A DNA stretch of 7,299 bases from Pseudomonadota bacterium (GCA_017629415.1 JAGBXG010000450.1:1-7299); one strand, 5' to 3'; positions 1 to 6,456 are shown, numbered from the stretch's first letter. Program-made: numbers and translations. Notes: generated by a model not told the origin, from the letters alone.

Positions 1-30
1 CGGGGCAAAGCCCCACGGCGTACGCAAAGT
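1..30 (-). repeat. Partial intergenic repeat at the window edge
   Basis: A small hairpin (ggggc-aaa-gcccc, 2-14) is followed by a 17-base segment at 14-30. That segment is the reverse complement of 6309-6325 in the second full repeat copy, with 16 of 17 bases identical. I read this as part of an inverted-orientation member of the same family, cut by the window edge. Its full extent cannot be seen. Confidence 0.45.
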
Positions 31-66
31 CACAAAAGACTTACGAAGTGGTATGTCGCGGAGACG

Positions 67-94
67 AAAAATGGGGGAACGGGTCCCCATTTTT
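67..94. terminator. Bidirectional intrinsic terminator candidate
   Basis: Perfect 10-bp inverted repeat: aaaaatgggg at 67-76 and ccccattttt at 85-94, with an 8-base loop. The arms end in an A-run on one side and a T-run on the other, so RNA from either strand would form a stem with a GC core followed by a U-rich tail. It lies about 120 bases beyond the stop of the minus-strand TPR gene and is a plausible end for that transcript. It could equally end a gene entering from the left on the plus strand. Confidence 0.6.
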
Positions 95-122
95 CCAAAA
101 AAACGAGTGTTATCAGTCCCCG

Positions 123-212
123 GCTCATTCACAGAACCGTCAAATCCATTGCAGGTTCCAAGGGGCTCAGCCCCTTGGCGGGGGTTGGGGCAAAGCCCCG
201 GCGGTGAAACCT
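123..212 (+). repeat. Intergenic two-hairpin repeat, copy 1
   Basis: This copy begins gctcattcac and contains a perfect 9-bp hairpin (ccaaggggc at 158-166, loop tca, gccccttgg at 170-178) and a second hairpin (ggggc-aaa-gcccc, 187-199). It ends in tgaaacct. The same order occurs in the same orientation at 6226-6335. Compared with that copy, this one lacks about 20 bases between the second hairpin and the terminal tgaaacct. It sits directly downstream of the TPR stop codon and could act as a transcript-end structure. I see no coding capacity or transposase, so it is best called a short dispersed palindromic repeat. Confidence 0.75.
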
Positions 213-216
213 CAAG

Positions 217-1374
217 CTAGTTGATATATTTGGCGGCATCGACGGCGCTGCGCAGTTCGGAGGGCAGCTTGAACCATCTTTGCGGGTCGTATTTGAGGGT
301 GTTTTTGAGCCAGCTCAGGCCTTCGTCGCGTCTATTGAGGTGATTGACGTAGAGCATGCCGAGGTTATGCATGCAGATAACGGCGGCGGGATCGAGTTCG
401 AGGGCGTGGCGGTAGGCGTCGGCGGCGCCTTCATAGTTTTCCATCTTTTCGAGCAAAACGCCTTTATTCGACCATGCTTCAGGGAATTTAGGATTGGCTT
501 CAATGGCTTCATCAAAGAGTTTGAGCGCATCGTCATATTGCTTTTGGATCATGGCGGCGGTACCGCGATTGACGAGCCCGCGAGCCATTTCACCCGAGGC
601 GATGAATGCCAGACCGCGTCCTTCCCAAACTTTCGGATTATTTTTGTTTTCTTTTTCCTTCATGACAGCTTCAAAAGCGTCAAGGGCATCGGTGGGATTA
701 TTGTCGGCAAGGTAGGCATACCCGAGTGAAATCTTGACTTCGACATCATCTTTATTCTGTCGCAATGCGGCTTTATAGGCATCGATGGCGGCTTTAAATC
801 GCTTGAGAGCGGCCAAAACATTCGCTTTTTCGCGCAACGAATCAAAATCGGTCGCTTTATACGAAAGCGATTTTTCAATATATTCGACGGCATCTTCGAG
901 TTTGCCGGCCTGACGAGCCACTATCGCGCGTTCACGCCAAAGTTCCGGATTATCGGGCGACACATTCAGTCCTTCCTGAATACATCCATCGGCCTTATCA
1001 AAGCGTTCAAGTGTCGCCATCAACTGTGCGGCTTTAATCCAGGTGCGAATATGTTTGGGGTCGATATTGAGGATTTTTCGGTAGTAGCTGAGGGCTTCTT
1101 TGTGCTCGCTGCGATCGAGTAAAATGCGAGCTTTATTGTTTAAGGCTAAAATAAAATTCGGATCAACCGCAAGAATTTTATCAAGAACTTCGAGCGAGTC
1201 GTCAAGTTTACCAAGTTTATACAAGGCAACAGAGTATTCGATTTGGTGATTCAAATTGTTCGGTTCGAGTTCAATACATTCGCGGAATGCGGGCAAAGCC
1301 TCATCGGGTCGGTTGGCATCAAGCATAGACCATGCTTTTTGTTTCATACGTGCAATACGAGCGTTATCGGCCAT
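217..1374 (-). CDS. Tetratricopeptide repeat (TPR) protein
   Basis: A 385-residue protein made almost entirely of TPRs. About ten 34-residue helix-turn-helix units can be followed, roughly at 8-41, 42-75, 76-109, 110-143, 144-177, 178-211, 212-245, 265-298, 299-332 and 333-366. They show the usual spacing of W/L/Y, G/A and P; clear units end in ELEPNN, AVDPNF, NIDPKH and ELDPAA. An irregular stretch around 240-265 breaks the array. There is no signal peptide or membrane segment, so it should be cytoplasmic, probably a scaffold for protein-protein contacts; the partner cannot be told from the sequence. The start is supported by GAGG with a 5-base gap upstream. It is co-oriented with the amidase gene but 286 bases downstream of it, across a palindrome-rich block, so it probably has its own transcript. 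TPR-only proteins are common and this gives no specific function. Confidence 0.9.
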   Translation of the reverse strand: MADNARIARMKQKAWSMLDANRPDEALPAFRECIELEPNNLNHQIEYSVALYKLGKLDDSLEVLDKILAVDPNFILALNNKARILLDRSEHKEALSYYRKILNIDPKHIRTWIKAAQLMATLERFDKADGCIQEGLNVSPDNPELWRERAIVARQAGKLEDAVEYIEKSLSYKATDFDSLREKANVLAALKRFKAAIDAYKAALRQNKDDVEVKISLGYAYLADNNPTDALDAFEAVMKEKENKNNPKVWEGRGLAFIASGEMARGLVNRGTAAMIQKQYDDALKLFDEAIEANPKFPEAWSNKGVLLEKMENYEGAADAYRHALELDPAAVICMHNLGMLYVNHLNRRDEGLSWLKNTLKYDPQRWFKLPSELRSAVDAAKYIN

Positions 1375-1439
1375 AAAATCCTCATCCTAAAGTGTGATTG
1401 GGTCTTTATAACAATGCAAAGTTCTTGAGGGTGCATCGG

Positions 1440-1612
1440 GGCGTTGCGGGGTGTCCCCGCAGAGGGGGTAGCGGCGTATTTGCGCGGCTATGCCGGGCAT
1501 GCTGCCCGCCATACGCCTTGCGCTGCGCGGCTATGTCGCATGGCTCCATACGCCGCGCAAAAAGCCGCGCAGGGGGCGTTGCCCCCTGCGCCAAAGAACG
1601 CTGCCCTTTGAA
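1440..1612. repeat. GC-rich palindromic intergenic block
   Basis: The 286 bases between the TPR start and the amidase stop hold no convincing gene. The block is packed with perfect hairpins: tgcgggg-tgt-ccccgca (1445-1461), cgggca-tgc-tgcccg (1494-1508) and an 11-bp stem with a GTT loop (gcgcagggggc at 1567-1577, gccccctgcgc at 1581-1591). It also has short direct repeats: tgcgcggctatg at 1481-1492 and 1524-1535, and ccatacgcc at 1509-1517 and 1546-1554. Composition is clearly more GC-rich than the flanking genes. It could attenuate or end transcription of the upstream operon, but no T-run follows the stems, so it is not a canonical intrinsic terminator. A dispersed REP/BIME-like element is the best description. 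Confidence 0.6.
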
Positions 1613-1660
1613 ACTCTCCGGGGCTTCTTTGGAATCCGGCAATATGAGACGAATAAACCG

Positions 1661-3925
1661 CTAAACTTTGTTCAAATTGACTGTTTGAGGCGGCTGCCAT
1701 TCGCCGGGTTCCCACTTGTCAAAATCTTCGTCATAGTAATATTCATATTTCGTTTCAGCAGAGATATCGCCGCTTTCATCGTCGAGGTGATCGTCCATGA
1801 GCATGTACAGTTCGTCGCGTTCCTGGCGTTCTGCATCGGTAAATGCGTCTTTATTTTCGGCGTATTTTTTGTTGAGTTCGGTCAGTCGTGCGACGCGGCT
1901 GGCCATGAGTTCGGCGTTATCACGCAATTCGGCATCACTGGCTTCTTCGGCGCGTTGCTTGCCCATATCGCCGATGTACGTTTGGTTAAGCTGCTGAAGC
2001 ATGTAAATGGGATGGTACGTAAAGAAGAAGTGCTTTTGCGGCAATTCCAGTGCGGAGGTGAGATCTTTGGTCAGCCACTGGAAGGGCAGCCACAAAACGA
2101 GCCATTTTCCAAACGAAGCTTCTGATTCCCATTGCCATCCCACCGATTGAACGGCGGTTTTCGTCCAGTTCATCAGAGGAGACCATTCACTGCGATGATA
2201 GCAAATCATTTTGCGGAAATCGTTGCGGCGCGATGAAAGGTATTCATTGGCCCCCATAGAGAAAAATCCGCCAATTTCACTCGATTTGAGGAAAGTCGGG
2301 GTCTTTCCGGTCTGTGTTTGGGCATGTTCCTGAATGGGTTTGAGGATTTTTTTGACGCGCACGAGTGAGTAATCTGTGGAATCGCCTTCGATGATGCTCC
2401 AGGCTTCGCTTTGGGCGTTTCCGCGAGCAAAGATATTTTCGGCGCTGAAAACTTCAACATGGACTTGACGCGACAATCTGTCGGGGATATCGCCAAATCG
2501 GCCGATGGTGCCGATGGGCGTGCCAGCATCGCATTTGAGGTCGGTAAGAATGATATCACCACGGAAAAAGGCTTCGAGAATTTCTTCCGGATTTTTAGAT
2601 TTAACCCGGCCATCCACGACCTGGGGGATGCCTTTTTCGTAATTACTGGCGGCAGAATCCATATTATAAATGACGGAATCCGGCGCTTGAACATCAACGC
2701 CCATCAGGTCTGAAACCCACGGCACCCTTTCAAATTCTTCTTCTTTGTACATCGGCTGAAGATGCATATACAAAGAATACCAATAAACCTTCCTGGGTTT
2801 GCCGTCATCCCCTTGTTCTTCGCGTTCATGCCGAATCAGCACAAAGCTGGGGTCACCGAGATCGACGGTTTTGACGTTTCGGACGGCAACGATGGTGCCT
2901 TCCATCATATTGAGGATGGGGGTGCCTTTTTCGGCGGAAATATGGACACCGGAATGCCAAGACTGATTGGTGCCGACAGGGTACCAGCCGCCGTTTCCTG
3001 TTTCGATGTTTGCATAATATCGTTCAAACAATTCATCGAGCACCTGACCGCCGGCGGAATCGAGATTTCTGCGCTCATCGGGTTCTCCAATGAGAATGGG
3101 GAGGCTGTTGCGTTTTCCCTTGATGCCGGAAAGTACGCGGAGCCAGTCAAAAGCCGGACCTGGATCCCATTTATTGGCCGAGCAATGATAATGCCCTAAA
3201 AAACCTTCAAACCGTGTGGAATCGCGCATGAGACGGTTGATGACTTCACCGTTTTCTGAAATCGGCGGAAAACAATTGGCAGCCACGCGAGGAAGCGGAA
3301 TCCAATCGGCTTCTCCGGGAATTTGAATGGGCGTAATAAAGGCTTTCATCAAAGCAATAATCGTTTCATATTGCGGCTCGGTATAACCCAGCATCGTTTT
3401 GACCGAACCATTAATCTTGCCCTGATAAATTTCGCGCATGCCGGCAGCAGGATCTTCGTTGCGCAACTCGGGATAAACGGGGTTGTTCATGTCGATGGCA
3501 ATGCTCATGGCGTTGTTGTCACCCGTTGCCCAAGCCGTATGATAACAATCCATAAACTGATAAAGCGTGCCATCATAATTGACGACAAAATGCGTCGAAA
3601 GCCCGCGAGTACAAAGGACATTGTACGTATCAAGTGCATTGGTGGTGACATCGTGATGAAGGGCAATTTGCCAAATTTTTTGCCCGAGATCATCGATTTC
3701 CGCACGTGTGATGCCAAAGAGCTGTTCTGGTGCACGCGCATGTCCGTTTCTAAAACTGTATGTTTTCATCGTCGGACGCAGCAAAGACATTTGAATCAGC
3801 TTATCCGGCGAAAGTGTTTTTTCGGGATGATAAAAACTGGGAGCTGCGTCATTTTCGTACAAAAGTACGGGATAATTGGAAGCAATGGGAACTTTACGGC
3901 CAGCAAAAATAATATATTTATCCAT
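1661..3925 (-). CDS. Two-domain peptidoglycan hydrolase-like protein: Amidase_2 plus variant M23
   Basis: A 754-residue protein. Residues about 80-265 form an Amidase_2/PGRP domain: LHHD (90-91 region), THFVVNYDGT (111-120), HTAW (129-132), SIAID (141-145) and GHYHCSANKWDPGPAFDW (244-261). The last motif closely matches the zinc-site end of AmpD-type N-acetylmuramoyl-L-alanine amidases. H90 or H91, H245 (or H247) and D254 are the likely zinc ligands, and K252 matches the conserved lysine. Residues about 312-495 form an M23/LytM-like domain: WHSGVHISAEKGTPI (323-337), LYMHL (385-389), GTPIGTIGRFG (468-478) and QVHVEV (487-492). The usual HxxxD is HxxxH (H324, H328) and the HxH is QxH (Q487, H489), so this site may be altered or inactive. 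The tail has ICYHRSEW (574-581), FFFTYHPIYMLQQLN (633-647), a charged helical stretch (about 655-710) and an acidic end. No signal peptide is visible. AGGAG lies 8 bases before ATG. It is the last gene of a three-gene operon, 15 bases after the VWA gene. Confidence 0.88.
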   Translation of the reverse strand: MDKYIIFAGRKVPIASNYPVLLYENDAAPSFYHPEKTLSPDKLIQMSLLRPTMKTYSFRNGHARAPEQLFGITRAEIDDLGQKIWQIALHHDVTTNALDTYNVLCTRGLSTHFVVNYDGTLYQFMDCYHTAWATGDNNAMSIAIDMNNPVYPELRNEDPAAGMREIYQGKINGSVKTMLGYTEPQYETIIALMKAFITPIQIPGEADWIPLPRVAANCFPPISENGEVINRLMRDSTRFEGFLGHYHCSANKWDPGPAFDWLRVLSGIKGKRNSLPILIGEPDERRNLDSAGGQVLDELFERYYANIETGNGGWYPVGTNQSWHSGVHISAEKGTPILNMMEGTIVAVRNVKTVDLGDPSFVLIRHEREEQGDDGKPRKVYWYSLYMHLQPMYKEEEFERVPWVSDLMGVDVQAPDSVIYNMDSAASNYEKGIPQVVDGRVKSKNPEEILEAFFRGDIILTDLKCDAGTPIGTIGRFGDIPDRLSRQVHVEVFSAENIFARGNAQSEAWSIIEGDSTDYSLVRVKKILKPIQEHAQTQTGKTPTFLKSSEIGGFFSMGANEYLSSRRNDFRKMICYHRSEWSPLMNWTKTAVQSVGWQWESEASFGKWLVLWLPFQWLTKDLTSALELPQKHFFFTYHPIYMLQQLNQTYIGDMGKQRAEEASDAELRDNAELMASRVARLTELNKKYAENKDAFTDAERQERDELYMLMDDHLDDESGDISAETKYEYYYDEDFDKWEPGEWQPPQTVNLNKV

Positions 3926-3940
3926 GAGTCACTCTCCTGA

Positions 3941-5590
3941 TTATTGCCGTGCGCGATTCGCTTCACAATACAAGCAGATATCCCAATGAGCTTTCATCGG
4001 TCGTCCGCAGTCCGGGCACACGCGAGCTTGTGGCTGCTGCGGTGCTTGCGGTGCTTTAGAGGGCGGCGGTGCAACCTCGGGACGGTTACCGGCATCAGCT
4101 TCGCAGAACAAACATGTCGTCCAATGCGCCTTCATGGTGCGTTTGCAAACCGGACACTGACGTTCCGCAGGAGCTTCTTTTTGTTTTTGCTGCCCGCGAG
4201 GAGCCACACCTTTCTTAGGACCACCGCCGCCGCCAATCCCAGCTTTACAGAAGAGGCATTCTTTCCACTGCGGCATAAGGGTGCGGTTACACTCCGGGCA
4301 AATACGTCCTTCGAGTTTAACCCCCTTCTTTTCGGCTTCTGCAATCGCTTTAGCACGGTTTTCTGCTTTAGCCTGATTGATTTCTTCAGCTGCCTCACGG
4401 GCACAGAACATACATTCTTTCCAATCCGGCATCATCGTACGACGGCATTTGGGACAGGCTTCGCCACGTTCAATCTTTTCCTGAAGCTCTTGTTCAGCAA
4501 TTGCTGCATCCATTTCAGCTTTTTTCTTACGCTGATTCCGAATGATCAGGAAAATAATCAATGCAATAAGCAGAATCCCGACAATAATGGCACAAACAAT
4601 ACCAAAGAATTTCCAATCAAATTTGAGTTCTTTGATGGAGACTTCTTTAAAGCTGTCGGCTTCAACAAAGACTCCCCCCTCGCGAGTGGCGTCAATACGA
4701 TAGACAACATCCTGCCCTTCGCGCAGGCCGCTATGTTTGAAATCAATAAAAAGCTGACCGTAAATTTCGCCCCAGGCATAGTCAATGTTCTTGGAAATCT
4801 GGTCAGTAAAGTCAGCATAACGATACGTACCGCCTGTTTTTCGGCTCAAACCTTCAAAGATAGGAATGAGACTCCGAATAAACGGTTTATACATGACAAT
4901 ATAAATGCGGATATCATTTTGTCGGGCGCGTTTATAGATATCAAAGATTTCACGCTGTACGTCAGCTGCCCTGTAAGTATACGTATCAAAAGCATCGGTG
5001 ACGAGAATAATGGCACGACGTGCGGGATTCCGCATTTTAGCCGGGTCACTCATTTCATCGATTGCTTTTTCAAGACTGCTGTAAAGAAATGAAGGTTGAC
5101 CTTGCGGGCTTGTCCCCTTAAGCAATGCCGTCACATCGGCTGCCGACCCGAGCGGCGCCACATTAATCGCACGACCGTCATCAAAAAAACCGGCCACACG
5201 ATCATTTTCACGCGCTTGTTCGATAATATGCGACAAGCTTTTTTTCATCGATTCGAGCTCATCTTCCGTAAATCGCTGCGATATCGGCACAATAATAGAC
5301 AGATCAAGCGGAACGTCAGAGTCTTTAAGCGTAGAAATCTTAGGCGAAGATGTCACCAAATCATCATCGGCAAAAACATTAATGCCAGTGATCTTTTTCG
5401 GCGATACTGGCAATGCTTTTTTATCGAGAAATGTCGCACGAATGCTGATTTCCGGCGCTTTACTGACATCGACATCATCAATTTTGATGCGGTATTCCTG
5501 CGGCACCAACACAGGAGCCTGTGCCATCGCTGCGCATGGCATAGCAGTCATGACAATCGTCATCCATATTTTTCGGGCAAACGTTTTCAT
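3941..5590 (-). CDS. Membrane-anchored VWA-like protein with four cytoplasmic zinc ribbons
   Basis: A 549-residue protein. A Sec signal peptide covers 1-23 (cleavage likely after AMA). A short beta-rich region follows, then a von Willebrand factor A-like domain (about 94-285) with strand signatures LDLSIIVPIS (95-104) and AIILVTDAFD (193-202). The canonical MIDAS DxSxS is not intact: alignment puts P102 in place of Asp and R106 in place of the last Ser, though S104 and D199 remain. A membrane segment at 329-350 is followed by RNQRKKK, which by the positive-inside rule places the C-terminus in the cytoplasm. That tail has four CxxC-x10-CxxC modules beginning at C379, C431, C479 and C525, each with the pattern CPxCxRxMxxxWxxCx[FY]C. 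They are joined by charged, Gly-rich and Pro/Gln-rich linkers. The upstream SD is AGGA. It is the middle gene of the operon. Export of the VWA part and signalling or scaffolding by the ribbons are inferred; the function is unknown. Confidence 0.88.
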   Translation of the reverse strand: MKTFARKIWMTIVMTAMPCAAMAQAPVLVPQEYRIKIDDVDVSKAPEISIRATFLDKKALPVSPKKITGINVFADDDLVTSSPKISTLKDSDVPLDLSIIVPISQRFTEDELESMKKSLSHIIEQARENDRVAGFFDDGRAINVAPLGSAADVTALLKGTSPQGQPSFLYSSLEKAIDEMSDPAKMRNPARRAIILVTDAFDTYTYRAADVQREIFDIYKRARQNDIRIYIVMYKPFIRSLIPIFEGLSRKTGGTYRYADFTDQISKNIDYAWGEIYGQLFIDFKHSGLREGQDVVYRIDATREGGVFVEADSFKEVSIKELKFDWKFFGIVCAIIVGILLIALIIFLIIRNQRKKKAEMDAAIAEQELQEKIERGEACPKCRRTMMPDWKECMFCAREAAEEINQAKAENRAKAIAEAEKKGVKLEGRICPECNRTLMPQWKECLFCKAGIGGGGGPKKGVAPRGQQKQKEAPAERQCPVCKRTMKAHWTTCLFCEADAGNRPEVAPPPSKAPQAPQQPQARVCPDCGRPMKAHWDICLYCEANRARQ

Positions 5591-5611
5591 CGGTATATCC
5601 TATGACACGGC

Positions 5612-5989
5612 TTAAAGCCCAAAGCGATAACTTTGAGTCAGTACTTCAACCGGCTCAGACGAAATAGAACCCAAATGCCAGTCATGAACAACAGCCACAA
5701 GTTCATAAGACTCTGCAGCTGTTTCAACATACGGAATTTCGACTTCCAGCGTATGTGCGCCATGAAGCATGCCAACACGACGTGTGCCTTCGGCCGTGCG
5801 AGCCATGAACTCAACCTGTTTCGTCTCCGGACTGTCCACCTCAACAGTCAAAGTCATGGTCATGCCCGGCAAAGCTCGCCAGTCATCAAAAAACACGCGT
5901 CCAGACAATGCTTTGACCCCAGCCCCCACACCAAGTGCGGCCATCACACCACCCGTTATTTTGAGAAAATTTCGACGATTCCACTTCAT
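5612..5989 (-). CDS. Small Tat-signal protein, beta-rich, unknown function
   Basis: A 125-residue protein. The N-terminus has a twin-arginine motif (NRRNFLKITGG, residues 4-14, R5-R6) followed by a hydrophobic, Ala/Gly-rich stretch to about residue 29. It should therefore be exported folded by the Tat pathway, or remain anchored by an uncleaved signal, since no clear AxA cleavage site is seen. The mature part alternates short hydrophobic strands (MTLTVEV, KQVEFMAR, HTLEVEI, YELVAVVHDW) and looks like a small Ig-like beta sandwich. There are no cysteines and no cofactor motif. AGGAG sits 5 bases before the ATG. It is the first gene of the operon, 21 bases upstream of the VWA gene, and probably works with it at the outer face of the membrane. 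I do not recognise the family. An accessory, substrate-binding or immunity role is possible but not shown. Confidence 0.85.
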   Translation of the reverse strand: MKWNRRNFLKITGGVMAALGVGAGVKALSGRVFFDDWRALPGMTMTLTVEVDSPETKQVEFMARTAEGTRRVGMLHGAHTLEVEIPYVETAAESYELVAVVHDWHLGSISSEPVEVLTQSYRFGL

Positions 5990-6053
5990 GCTTGCTCCTG
6001 GAAACTTTCAAAGAGAGCCTCAAATCTTCCCTCTCCGAATCCGCAAAACTATC

Positions 6054-6083
6054 AATATAACAGCAAAAGACATGTGATGGAAA
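6054..6083 (-). promoter_or_regulatory. Candidate promoter of the Tat/VWA/amidase operon
   Basis: Read on the minus strand, TATATT (6059 to 6054, 5 of 6 to the -10 consensus) lies 18 bases from TTTCCA (6083 to 6078, 4 of 6 to the -35 consensus). This would give a leader of roughly 55-60 bases before the first ATG. It is a weak consensus-based call; the sigma factor preferences of this organism are unknown. Confidence 0.3.
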
Positions 6084-6200
6084 CAATCCGCGCAAATTGA
6101 CAACATCAAATCAAGGCTTATCTCTCCAATTTTCCAAAATAACTTTGAACATCATGGATGAGAATCTTTGATTCATGACAGTAATTTGTCTCAAAGTCTC

Positions 6201-6220
6201 TGCCCCCCCCCCGCCAAGCT
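6201..6220 (-). repeat. Ten-C tract inside a degenerate inverted repeat remnant
   Basis: Ten consecutive C bases at 6203-6212. Read on the minus strand, the stretch is cttggc followed by a long G-run and then cagag. This resembles the cttggcgggg...ggggc part of the two-hairpin repeat, so it may be a decayed inverted copy lying head-to-head with the copy at 6226. It is 130-140 bases upstream of the promoter candidate for the minus-strand operon. The tract is a possible slippage site, or a place where the assembly may be wrong. Confidence 0.4.
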
Positions 6221-6225
6221 GCTAA

Positions 6226-6335
6226 GCTCATTCACAAAAACGTCAAATCCATTGCAGGTTCCAAGGGGCTGAGCCCCTTGGCGGGGTTTGGGGCGGAGCC
6301 CCAAAAGAACTTTGCGTACACCGTGCCTGAAACCT
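6226..6335 (+). repeat. Intergenic two-hairpin repeat, copy 2
   Basis: Same order as the copy at 123-212: gctcattcac; a shared stretch cgtcaaatccattgcagg; a 9-bp hairpin (6261-6269 with 6273-6281, loop tga); a second hairpin (ggggc-gga-gcccc, 6290-6302); then about 25 bases and a terminal tgaaacct. The stems match copy 1 while both loops differ (tca/tga and aaa/gga), which suggests the structure is what is kept. It lies in the divergent intergenic region upstream of the flavoprotein gene. Confidence 0.75.
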
Positions 6336-6376
6336 ACATACGAAACAAAATATACCATTCTTAAACAGAAGAATGC

Positions 6377-6405
6377 TTGCATACTGCCTTGTCAATTTGT
6401 TTAAT
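6377..6405 (+). promoter_or_regulatory. Candidate promoter of the flavoprotein gene
   Basis: TTGCAT (6377-6382) and TTTAAT (6400-6405, 5 of 6 to the -10 consensus) are separated by 17 bases and sit about 50 bases before the start codon at 6457. The -35 is only a partial match. The region is AT-rich and the spacing is ideal, but this remains a consensus guess. Confidence 0.35.
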
Positions 6406-6446
6406 CGGATAAATGGAAGTCTTTCATCTTCCTCAAACTTTTTCAA

Positions 6447-6451
6447 AGGAG
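6447..6451 (+). promoter_or_regulatory. Ribosome binding site fixing the flavoprotein start
   Basis: AGGAG (within AAAGGAG) followed by a 5-base spacer and ATG at 6457. The open frame continues upstream to an ATG at 6373, but the extra 28 residues are Ser/Asn-rich with no family match. The flavodoxin fold begins exactly at MKVIGINGSPR, so 6457 is the start. Confidence 0.85.
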
Positions 6452-6456
6452 CTCTT

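Noticed and set aside
280..729. Plus-strand open frame of 149 codons opposite the TPR gene
   Set aside because: The opposite strand encodes regular 34-residue TPR units through this whole stretch; the antisense frame has no domain.
1381..1440. Promoter for the TPR gene
   Set aside because: A TTATAA/TATAAA-like hexamer is present on the minus strand, but no acceptable -35 lies 16-18 bases upstream.
1490..2125. Plus-strand open frame of 211 codons starting in the GC-rich intergenic block
   Set aside because: It begins in palindromic sequence and then runs antisense to the amidase C-terminus; its Phe/Val-rich translation is typical of a shadow frame.
3323..3940. Plus-strand open frame of 205 codons opposite the amidase domain
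   Set aside because: The minus-strand frame carries the HHD and KWDPGPAFDW motifs of AmpD-type amidases. The antisense product has no recognisable feature and no convincing ribosome binding site.
3944..5092. Long plus-strand open frame (382 codons) opposite the VWA/zinc-ribbon gene
   Set aside because: It lies antisense to a gene with a clear signal peptide, membrane segment and four zinc ribbons. Its translation is Phe/Asn/Arg-rich with no domain, as expected from codon bias on the opposite strand.
6373..6456. Extended N-terminus for the flavoprotein from the ATG at 6373
   Set aside because: There is no SD before it, the extra 28 residues do not belong to the flavodoxin fold, and an ideal AGGAG sits 5 bases before the ATG at 6457. 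The extension also overlaps the promoter candidate.
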